From Chamaecyparis obtusa (Eukaryota > Streptophyta > Pinopsida > Cupressales > Cupressaceae), in the NCBI GenBank assembly GCA_027943335.1, contig BSBK01003252.1:1094001-1158000 (forward strand): 64,000 nt of DNA, given 5' to 3'. Numbering within the stretch: the first letter of the stretch is position 1; each line of letters opens with the position of its first letter. Of this stretch, positions 12,360 to 21,229 are shown piece after piece. The notes under the pieces were generated by a model. The model saw only the letters and a program-made list of their open reading frames with translations. It did no database searches and was not told the origin of the DNA. A program made the translations under genes and the position numbers.

Positions 12360-13147
12360 CCGGTGCAACTATTGTTTAGGCGACACAACACCAACCTATC
12401 ATATTAAAAAATCTAGTCTGGACCAATGAAAAATACAGCACAATAGAGGAACTGAAGAAATTTAGAATGAATATGTCAATGTATGACATGTTGCAAAGTT
12501 GGACCACTAAAAGAGAGGCTCTCCTAAAGTCATTAGATCATTCCAAATCAACCTCATCTAGCAATAGTGCCAGAAATCTATCCAACGTAAATGCGGCAGA
12601 GGTGATGTCGACTATGTTCAAAGATAGGGTAGAAGTACCCCCATTCTTTCTTAGCCTCAAAATATTTGGAAGGAACTTGCACAACTATTTAATTGACATA
12701 GGGGCTTCATATAACATGATGCCATTGTCTATATGCCAAAGGTTAGGAATGAGCCCCCAGTCGACTAACAGGGTGGTGATCCAACTTGACAAAATAGAGG
12801 TTAAAGTCATTGGAGTCTTAAAGGATACACACATAAAATTGATAGCTGGCCCCAGAATCCAAGATTTCATTGACATATATGTGGTGGACATCTCAAAAAC
12901 TTATGGCATGCTACTCAGTAGAGAATGGACCTGATCTTTGAGAGGATGGTTCTCTATGGACTTTACCCAACTTTTTCTTCCATGGAAAGGGCTCAATAAC
13001 CAGATTAAGATTGATGTAGAGCCCAAGCTCAAACAAATGATAACTGAGTACAATGCCCCGAATGAAGTCTTGTTCTCACAAGCTGATCTGGGAGTGTATC
13101 TCTTTGACAAGTCATTTACATTTCATCTCAAAGAGGAAGAAGCTTGA
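12360..13147 (+). pseudogene. Retropepsin (protease) domain, copy B
   Basis: Aspartic protease of the Gypsy polyprotein, in the same frame as gag. The active-site loop reads LIDIGASYNMMP at about 12690-12725, where the family normally has D-T/S-G-A; the Thr is Ile here (an ACN-to-ATN transition would explain it). A flap and second half follow (VVIQLDKIEVKVIGVL, then TYGMLLSREWT). A TGA stop occurs at 12932-12934, after which the same frame continues (WFSMDFTQLFLPWKG) to 13147. The downstream region to 13450 changes frame. Upstream, FFLSLKIFGRNLHNYLID is the part retained in truncated copy A. Confidence 0.75.
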
Positions 13148-13451
13148 ATAGTAGCCCTGTCCAAGGGTTAGTAAGTACCTAGATCCCAAAGGAGATTCTC
13201 AAAGAATTCATAAATGGCATGATGAAAAACATGAGGCATCTTGGCCAAGATGCTAACCCAAACATATAGATGCTACCAAGGTATTGTTGTCTTCATCAGA
13301 CAAACCATTCAGAGTTTACATGCCAGGACTTCCAAGAGGCAATAGCCCAAGTAATAAGTCAGATGTCTAGTACATCTAGGATTACAAAGGATACAATGAC
13401 ATGTTTAAGTGAGGATGGATCTCCCCTTAGTGAAGAACCTTAGGGTCCCAT

Positions 13452-13797
13452 GGCTTAACTCTTTATACAAGAAGAGTGGAGCTCTTCTGATGATGACTAC
13501 CTACCTCCATGTCATGAAGTTTGGCATGATGCCAAGGCTAAACAAAAGATGAAGTGGGTTCCACTTTCAAAAAGAGAATATTTGGAAGAAGGGAAATTGG
13601 CAACACTGATTACAGAAGGCCTACGGCTTAACTCTTTATACAAGAAGAGTGGAGCTCTTCTGATGATGACTTCCTACCTCCATGTCATGACATTTTGCAT
13701 GATGCCAAGGCTAAACAAAAGATGAAGTGGGTTCCACTTTCAAAAAGAGAATATTTGGAAGAAGGGAAATTGGCAACTCTGATTACAAAAGGCCTAT
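13452..13797 (+). repeat. 173-bp tandem duplication inside pol
   Basis: 13452-13624 and 13625-13797 are two near-identical direct copies, starting GGCTTAACTCTTTATACAAG and ending GGCCTA. 173 is not a multiple of 3, so the duplication shifts the frame from 1 to 0. It encodes the linker between protease and RNase H, with KMKWVPLSKREYLEEGKLA present twice in different frames. Confidence 0.9.
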
Positions 13798-13859
13798 CAT
13801 CACCCACAATCCCCATGGAACCCCATATCAAGACACCTCTACTAGAGAGGGATCCAAAA

Positions 13860-14300
13860 CCCCAAGTTAAAGCATCTTTCAATAAGAATCACTTGGTTTG
13901 GAAACTCCAGTTTGATGGCTCCAAGTGTAAACAATGAGCAGGGGCTAGGATTGAATTAGTTAACCCTCGAGGGGGTTCATATTACATTGCCTACTGACTA
14001 CAATTCTATTGCACCAAGAATGTTGCCAAGTATGAGGCTCTAGTCTAGGGTCTCCTCTTAGCACACGAGAAGAAAGTGAAAGCAATAGTGGTGGAAGGTG
14101 ACTCACAATTAATAGTCCTACAGATCAAGAGCCAGTATTCCTACATCAACAAACAATTGGTCTCATACCGCAACTGCAACTAGGACCTAATCAAAGATTT
14201 TGAAGCCTTTAACATTCGGAGCATACCAAGAAGAAAGAATAATGTTTTCAATGCTTTAGTAGTATCTACGAGCTCTTTACAACTGCTAGAGAAGTCCAAA
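13860..14300 (+). pseudogene. Archaeal-type RNase H located before RT
   Basis: RNase H fold of the archaeal/plant kind used as a second RNase H by Tat-type elements. Visible catalytic motifs in order: WKLQFDGSKC (first Asp, about 13900-13930), KYEALV (Glu, about 14030), VEGDSQLIVLQIKSQY (second Asp, about 14090-14130). At the last site, where N-x-ADAL is usual, it reads NNVFNALV (about 14240-14262), so the final Asp appears replaced. Stops (TGA, TAG) occur at 13935, 13998, 14046 and 14182. It lies after protease and before RT, whereas the Tat-type element at 42560-57482 carries its equivalent between RNase H and integrase. A degraded linker rich in Glu (about 14400-14480) separates it from RT. 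Confidence 0.75.
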
Positions 14301-14480
14301 TTGAAGAAATTCTCTGTGGAACTAGTGGTTGTACCGGCTATCCCTGACAAGATAAAAAACTTCCACATATTTCAAGATGATCAATAGATATTGGAATTCA
14401 TCATGAATGCAGGGATCTTTGACAAGTAGAGAATTAATGAAGAAGAGGATGAAATAGAAGAGTTAGATGACTTAGGGATT

Positions 14481-16060
14481 TTGAACTTAAAGACCAACTC
14501 CATTTCAAAAGGTATGGTAGCTGTAGAGAGGATTTTTAATAAAGATGAACATGCTCGAGAAAGAGGGAAAACACCAATAGTGGGTGGAGATGATTGTGAG
14601 CTCTACAACTTGGGTATGCAACTCAAACCCAGGGAAGTCCACATTGGAAAAGTCGGCATGCCACAAGAAAAGAAACAGATGGTCGAATTACTCACTGAAT
14701 AAAAAGATTTCATAGTGTGGTGCTATGAAGATTTGAAAACCTATGATCCCAGCATTATTGTTCACAACATTCCTTTGAATCTAGATGCTAAACCTTTCCG
14801 CTAGAGACAAAGATAGGTGAACCCTGTGATCGAACTAGTGATCCAAAAGGAGGTGCAAAAGTTTCTCGATGCTAAGATAATTTTTCCTATTTGGCATTCA
14901 ACTTGGGTCGCCAATCTTGCCCCTGTGAGAAAGAAAAGTAGAGAGGTTAGGCTCTGTGTAGACTTTAGAAACTTGAACAGGTCCTCTCAAAAGGACAATT
15001 ATTCATTTCCATCCCTTGACGAAGTGCTGCAGGTGGTCAACGGTACTCAAATGATGTCTTTTCTAGATGGCTACTCTGGATACAACCAAGTTATGGTGAA
15101 AGAAGAAGATCACTTGAAAATAGCTTTCACTATGAAATGGGGGACATTTTCTTATCGTCGTATGCCATTTGCTCTGATCAATGTGGGAGCCACTTTCCAA
15201 TGGGCTATGGATGAGGCATTCAAGGGTCTAGTTAACAAATGCATTATTATCTATATGAATGATCTCACAGTTTTCTCCAAGAACCAGATGGACCACATTG
15301 AAGATTTACAAAAAGTCTTGAAGAGGTGTCGATGTTATAGAATTTCATTAAATCCTAAGAAGTGTGTCTTTGGGGTGACTCAAATAAAAATCCTCAGGCA
15401 CATCATATCTGAGACTGGCATCTCAATTGACCTTAAGAGGGTTGAAGCTATCCTTAAATTGGTTCCTCCAAATAGCAGGAAGGACTTGAAGTCCTTCTTT
15501 GGGAAGATCAACTTCATCAGGAAGTTCATTTGTGGGTTTGCGGAGATAGTGCATCCATTAAATGATATGTTGAAAAAAGATGCTAATATTGAATGGAGTA
15601 GTCAGGCTAAAGAGGCCTTTGAATAAATCAAGACATCCATTGCCACTACCCTAGTTCTAGTTAGCCCTGATTATCTTCTACCATTCAAGGTTTATTCACT
15701 TTCTTTAGAACATTCATGTGCAGGAATCCTCATATAGAAGAAAGAAGGAGAAGATGAATGGCTAATATCTTTCATGAGTTGTCCCCTAAAAGATGTAGAG
15801 CTCAAATCTCCAAATCTAGATAAGAAATATTTTGCCTTGGTTAAGGTTGTTAATAAATTTAGACATTATATCCTTTGGAGCAAAGTCATCGCTATTGTTC
15901 TAGATCTAGTAGTCAAGTCTATGCTGATGCCAAATGAACTAGGGGAATGAAGGGGACAGTGTATGGCAATATTGAAGGAATTTGACATTGAGATCCAACC
16001 AATGAAATTGGTGAGAGGTCAAGGTCTTACTAGGATGATGGCTGAAATAGAACAAGGTCT
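14481..16060 (+). pseudogene. Reverse transcriptase and Ty3-type RNase H, copy B
   Basis: RNA-dependent DNA polymerase with its connected RNase H. An entry region reads GMVAVERIFN (14510) and FRxRQR-like (14800). RT motifs: WVANLAPVRKKSREVRLCVD (about 14908-14970), FRNLNRSSQKDNYSFPSLDE, MSFLDGYSGYNQVMV, GTFSYRRMPFALINVGATFQ and the catalytic box IIIYMNDLTVFS at about 15245-15280. The family motif is YMDD or YVDD; here the first Asp is Asn, which would inactivate it. Thumb and connection follow (LNPKKCVFGVTQIKILRHII, then LKSFFGKINFIRKFI). RNase H (about 15600-16060) is weak: HSCAGILI, LDKKYFALVKVVNKFRHYI. Stops are scattered through the RNase H half. Confidence 0.85.
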
Positions 16061-16079
16061 AGCATGCTAGGTATACACC

Positions 16080-16804
16080 AACAAAAGAATAGTCACTGAC
16101 ATATGGTATCAAGACATAGTCTACTATTTGTTGCAAAATTATTGCCTAGATGGATTGAATGGTTCCCAAAGGAGAGCACTAAAGAACAAGAGAAGTTCAT
16201 ACATGTTTAAAAATGGGAAGCTCTACAAATGCAACTATGATGGACTGTACCTATGATGTTTAGATCGAATAGAAGCTAAACAGGTTCTTACAGAATTTCA
16301 TAAGTATGGTACTGGGCATGGATCGGCAGAAGCCACAGCCCATCAGATACTGAGATCCAACTATTACTGGCCAACTTTTTTCAAAGACACCCAGGAACAT
16401 GTGCACTCTTGTCATATTTGTCAAACTAGTGCCATCTGAGAGAAACATTCGAAAATACCCCTACAATCAATATACGAGGTGCGCCCATTCGCCCAATGGG
16501 GGATGGATTTTGTGGAAATGATCAATCCCCCATCCTCTAAAAGCCACCACTACATCTTGACTGCAACCGACTACTACACACATTGGACAGAGGCATAGGT
16601 TATGAATAATTATACCACTGAGGTGATCACCAAGCTCCTAGAGGAGTTCATCATTACGAGGTTTGGCATGTCATTTTTCTTGGTCTATGATAATGCCCCC
16701 TACTTTTCATCTACAAGTCTCATTCAATGGGCCTTTGAAAACCAGGTAATTCTAAAATTTAGCCAAACACCAAGCTATTGTCAAGTGAAGAACCTTGAGA
16801 AGTA
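16080..16804 (+). pseudogene. Integrase, truncated, copy B
   Basis: DNA-joining enzyme of the element. The N-terminal HHCC zinc domain is seen at about 16305-16430 (H-x3-H type HKYGTGHGSAEATAHQIL, then CHICQ). The catalytic core begins WGMDFVEM and ATDYYTHWTEA (first Asp, about 16500-16600), and the second Asp is in VYDNAPYFSSTSL (about 16685-16715). The coding region stops making sense after SQTPSYCQVKN at about 16790, before the catalytic Glu, and LTR sequence follows at 16813. The C-terminal half of integrase and the extra ORF are therefore deleted in this unit. Confidence 0.8.
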
Positions 16805-16812
16805 TGGCTCTA

Positions 16813-17033
16813 GAACATCTTGGTTTCCTAAAGTTTGTTTTGTAGTTTCCCTTGAGAGAAGAACTAGCAAAGGCCTCCTTGTTAACAGATTCATATTTGT
16901 CTTCCATTGACCTATCCAAGCATTTGAGACCCAGCCAGAAGGAACCTTGAGATTGATTCCATCAATCTTCCAAGAGGGGAATTTTCTCATGCAAATCCCT
17001 AGCCATTGTCCTGTGTAAAAATGACGCTCAACA
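16813..17033 (+). repeat. LTR-3, 3'-terminal fragment
   Basis: The last ~220 bp of the LTR, collinear with about 10415-10636 and 2715-2929, ending GACGCTCAACA. It is joined directly to truncated integrase, so the deletion ran from integrase into U5 of this LTR. Sequence after 17033 is unrelated and marks the right edge of the array. Confidence 0.85.
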
Positions 17034-17250
17034 GGTTCTTGTTACCATATTTTTCATGCCCATTCTAATTTGGTGACCCAATTACTAGATGGGTGACTAC
17101 AGTACCCTAGTTTGCATTATTAGATGATCTTTTTTAATTTGTGTTCATTTCATGAAAAGATACATGTAAAGGAAAATAAATTTCTACATCTAAAATTTAC
17201 ATGTATATATATGCCAAATAACTTGTATATACTATACAAGAAAAGAAACT
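17034..17250. other. AT-rich spacer right of the Gypsy array
   Basis: No coding potential or recognised repeat. It contains a short imperfect inverted repeat (ACATGTAAA / AAATTTACATGT, about 17161-17205) in AT-rich DNA. Confidence 0.5.
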
Positions 17251-20140
17251 AAAAGATAAAATCATCTAGGCTCACATAGGTCATGAGCATAGCCAACTTT
17301 CAGAAGAAAATGAAACATTACAGGCATATATAAGAGGATGAACATAAATAGTAAGGGTACCAGACATTGCCTGAAGTGATGAATTTTTGACCCGGGAATG
17401 AATCTATTGTGCTCCTGTGTGATATAGAACCTGCAAAGAAAAGAGAGATGGGGGTTAGATAAAAAATATCTAAGCAATGAATGGAATCCTATTATTGATC
17501 CTCATCTACAATTATGCATGTTCATAGTCAAGCCATACACTTCTGAAAGAAAGCCCATGCTACAGGACATGTGCACTCAGAAGAATGTTGTAGAAAGGAA
17601 AGAATATACCATGTTTTTTACTGACTTGTTTGTTCCACATGCAAATATAGAAGAATATTTGACACTTTTTCTTTCCCTCAACCAAATAATAGCAATCTCG
17701 AGAGGATGGCCCTCCCTAAAAAGAGGGACATCCTCAAGGGTCACTATCGTCTGGACAATAGCAGTGTATAAGGTGTTGGAATCCAAATGAATGATGTTGC
17801 CCTATAATGTGGGCTTTGTTAGGAAAAACCTCAAATTTCCTTGATAGAGACCACATCACAGGCCAAGAGCACCCATGATCAATGTTAGGCCTCCTATTAC
17901 CCTACATTGAACTTGTAAGGGTTATTAGAAGCTCCATTTCCATAGATTTTTTTGTAACCCTGACAGTCTCAAGGAGGAGCACTGGTCTAAAAGTGTAAGC
18001 AATCAAAAGAGTAGTATCCATGGGACATTCAAATCATGAAAATAGAATAGCAAGATAGAAAGCATGGAAGTGTAGAGAAGAGATCAACACTAGAAGAAGA
18101 AGTAAATGGGTTTGCATTTATGTCTGCATGAACACCTCATGATTCACTATTGTGACTACATCATTCAAACAGTGCAACAACAACACCAGATGTTGTTGTT
18201 TCATCTAGTGTTTATGTGACATCATTTCCAAATGATGCACCCACAACAGTCACACACCATGCCCATTAGCAAAAGGAAGTCATGAGTAAGCAATGGAAGG
18301 GGCATACATCATCATCAATTTAGAGGAGAAAAGAATCAAATCTACATATTAAGGGAGGAGTACATCATGGATTTCAAGTGAAGATCATAACATCACAACA
18401 TGGTTGGCATCTCCAAGGAGGCCCCATTGCATGCAGTGAGTAAGCTAGATCCAAACAAAGAGGTACACAAATTTGCATCATCTATACATTAATGCTATGG
18501 CATGGAGTATATTTGAATCTACATTTTAAAGCATAAGTAAGAAAGCTATATGATGCCACTTAAATTAACAAAGGTACAGATCTAATGAAGTAATGAAGCT
18601 ACCCACATTCTATGTGCTTTGAGCCAATGAAATTTGTATCATCATGATGAAGTAATAATGCATTAAAGAGGAGCCATACTCAAAAGGTGAGCATCACAAA
18701 AATAACGGAGCATCAATCCCATAGAGTCACAAGATGTAGCCAATAAATGGTGATAAGAACAATACCATGGTTCATTTTAATCTTTTAGGAAGTGAGTTTT
18801 ATTCATAATGTAAAAGGTTTAATAGATATTTTTTCCCCTTTGGGGTTGAGAACTTATTTATTTTAAACTAAAATCCACATAGGGGTAGTGAAATATAAAT
18901 CATGTAATTTTTATTGTAAATTCTAACAAAATGATATTCTATAAATCATTTCTTAGAATATTTTTTGAAAGTATGATCAAGGGGGATAGGGTAGATTTAA
19001 TGTCTTACTGATGACCCTATTTGATTATCCAGTGCTCTGTTTGTTATATTGTTTCTATCAAGATAAAATGGAAGTGGTGATTCAATGCATCTACAGCCTC
19101 AACAATATGGCAACATTGATCCAATAACAACAAATACATTACAAATGCCAAGCTCATGGTCTCAATGAAAGAAATAGTGTATAAAACAATATATGGTGCA
19201 CAACAAAAGCAAGCATGAAATGAAAACAACAACATTGCATGATGCCTAAGCTCAAATTCAAAATAGTAAGTGTATTAATGTATGATCTAATAGCATCAAT
19301 ATAACAAATAGAGCACTGGCCAATCAAATAGGGACATCAGTAATAAAATAATGCTAATCAATGATGCAGATAGCTCACGTGCATGGCAAAATCAGTGAGC
19401 ATCAATATCAACATAAATAAAATGCCTAAATACTCCACACAATGCCATGACAGTATGAGGGTCATGAGCTGCTCAAACAGTGAGCTCATAAACAATGCAT
19501 GATGCCCTAGCTTGCAGCCCGTGAGCCATCAAGACATTTCCTCATGAAATGATCATAAACAAGGAGTAATACATAGTGAATATCAATAGCAAAACAAAAA
19601 AAGAGATCAAACACTTCACACAATACCTTGAAGGTAATAGCAACGATGCCCTCGCTCTCAAAGCTCGCGGATCATCAAGCATTCCAAATGCAAAGATGTA
19701 AACAATACCATTATTAACATTCATAATGTGTCATTAAATCAACAAATGCCATCAAAATGAAATTAAGTTAATGAGAAGACAAATCTCGAATGCCTACCTC
19801 AAGTCATGGCTACCATATGAAGATCAAATGCTAAGGAGCTATGTTAGAAAATTTCAAGGCATGAAATTTTATAACTGTACATATATTTTCTTTGACTCCC
19901 CCACATTGTAAACTCAATGCTAAGGAGAAAAAAGTATGATGTCAAAAAGTATAAAATTTCATGCCTTGAAATTTTATAACATAGTTCCTCAGCAGCTTCC
20001 ATATGAAGATCAAAAGGCTCCAAGCTTCCAAATCAAGCTTGAGCTTCACAACAGAAGAGCGGTGCAAAGTGGAAACTTTCCCATTTTACTACAGTCAGGA
20101 CCTTCTTTTACCATGCTTTATGAGCATTATGTTTTTACCA
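17251..20140. repeat. Unclassified ~2.9-kb repeat unit, copy 1
   Basis: Non-coding and not recognised. Its ends and middle recur in the same order at 21230-24170: 17270-17590 matches 21235-21545, 19070-19290 matches 21770-21995, 19365-19830 matches 23330-24030, and 20030-20100 matches 24050-24115. Copy 1 has an extra ~1.45 kb (about 17600-19050) and a foldback insertion (19813-20015). The interior looks like an ancient tandem repeat: phrases such as CATGATGCCCTAGCT and ATCAAACACTTCACACAAT recur with drift at about 180 bp. No LTR ends, primer site or protein domain were found. Confidence 0.6.
19813..20015. mobile_element. Small foldback (MITE-like) insertion
   Basis: Two 44-bp arms at 19830-19873 and 19950-19994 are inverted repeats with about three differences (core AATTTCAAGGCATGAAATTT), separated by a 76-bp loop. 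The arms are flanked by a direct repeat CCATATGAAGATCAAA at 19813-19828 and 20000-20015. Copy 2 of the surrounding repeat (near 24030-24050) lacks the arms and has one CCATATG, so it acts as an empty site. The family is not identified. Confidence 0.6.
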
Positions 20141-21229
20141 TGCTTTATGAGCTTTATGTTTTTTTTTTAAGTGAAGACAAAGATTATCTTATTTTTTTAT
20201 CTTTAAATTTTATTCATTTTATGATTTAAAAAATTGAAATAAAAAATATTTCAATTATATTTGGAGTCATGGTCAGTAGCACCTAACATCCAAGGTCCAT
20301 TCACTACATAAGTATTGTTAGTGACACCTTAAAGGCAACTGAAGAATATTGGTAGCAGATTGAGTATGCTAGGTAATGAGATTGAGAAGTTATGTATACT
20401 AATGAACAAATTTTTGAAGAGGAGACATACTAAAGTGAAGAAGACAATCCAACATAGAAATCAATTGATCTCAAGAGAATACATTGGTAGGGAAAGTAGA
20501 GTATTGCAAAGTATAGTATGTAAATGTGGAAGATTGAGGAGAGAAGCAACATATCAAGAGGTGAAGAGCAGTAAATTTAATAAAAAGGTTTGACACCATA
20601 ATGAAATTTGTCGAACATGTTCAGAATAGCAAGGGAAGTGGACAATGATAAAAGAAAGTTTGGGATCTCGGAGGGAAATAAGTTGCAGTAAATGCACCTA
20701 GAATTAGAAAATATGGAACAAAGTACAACTAGAAAATTAAGTTACTAAGGACATGAAGAATATTCCCAAAAACTATGACTTGTCTACTAAGGATTTATCA
20801 CCCAAACATCCCATCAAGACATCATCTTTGAATACAAAATCTTTTTGAGTTAGGACTATTACAATTTTTCCTTTTAGGACAGTCAAAAAAATAATTAATG
20901 ACCCTTACTAAAATGGCTTCCAATAAATTGATTTGGACTCTTAAAGACCCTACAAATCCCTCTACCACCACACATAAAATGGATCAACCTTTTTGTTGTA
21001 TTCTACAAGGTGATTTCTTCCAATTTGTTGTCAATTGAAGTCTTCTACATAGGGAAATTTATGGATGTATAATCATTCCTTGACCTCCAAAATTACCAAA
21101 ACCAACTTGCAACCAATTTGCAAAAAAATTCATTACAAATGAAAATGTTGTCATGACAAAATGACAACTTTTAAGAAACTTTTATATCTTTTCATCAAAT
21201 GACCCAAAAATTTCAAGAATGGTCATATA
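20141..21229. other. Non-coding spacer between the two repeat units
   Basis: AT-rich and unrecognised. It begins just after a 27-bp tandem duplication (ACCATGCTTTATGAGC... twice, about 20110-20164). A 77-codon open frame at 20360-20593 is rich in Lys/Arg, has no recognised domain and is probably chance. A small perfect hairpin, GTTGTCAT/ATGACAAC, lies near 21150. Confidence 0.4.

Larger units (their letters stand above)
1..17033 (+). mobile_element. Tandem LTR-sharing array of an Athila/Tat-like Ty3/Gypsy family
   Basis: At least three tandem units of one Gypsy family read left to right: extra-ORF 3' part, LTR-1, gag, pol deletion, complete extra ORF, LTR-2, gag-pol, truncated LTR-3. Segments 1-4999 and about 7640-12770 align end to end by eye at roughly nine bases in ten, and the last ~220 bp of the LTR recurs at 16813-17033. 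Adjacent units share one LTR, which is typical of unequal LTR-LTR recombination. The middle unit (LTR-1 to LTR-2, about 9.1 kb) keeps gag and the extra ORF but has lost pol. The last unit keeps pol but is cut inside integrase and has no extra ORF. Placing the lineage as Athila- or Tat-like rests on the archaeal-type RNase H and the post-pol ORF; I could not run a phylogeny. Confidence 0.85.

Noticed and set aside
18174..18202. Hairpin AACAACAAC / GTTGTTGTT as a small-RNA precursor
   Set aside because: The 9-bp stem of simple-sequence DNA is too short for a plant microRNA precursor.
20360..20593. 77-codon Lys/Arg-rich open frame
   Set aside because: No recognised domain, no conserved context, and AT-rich non-coding surroundings; likely chance.
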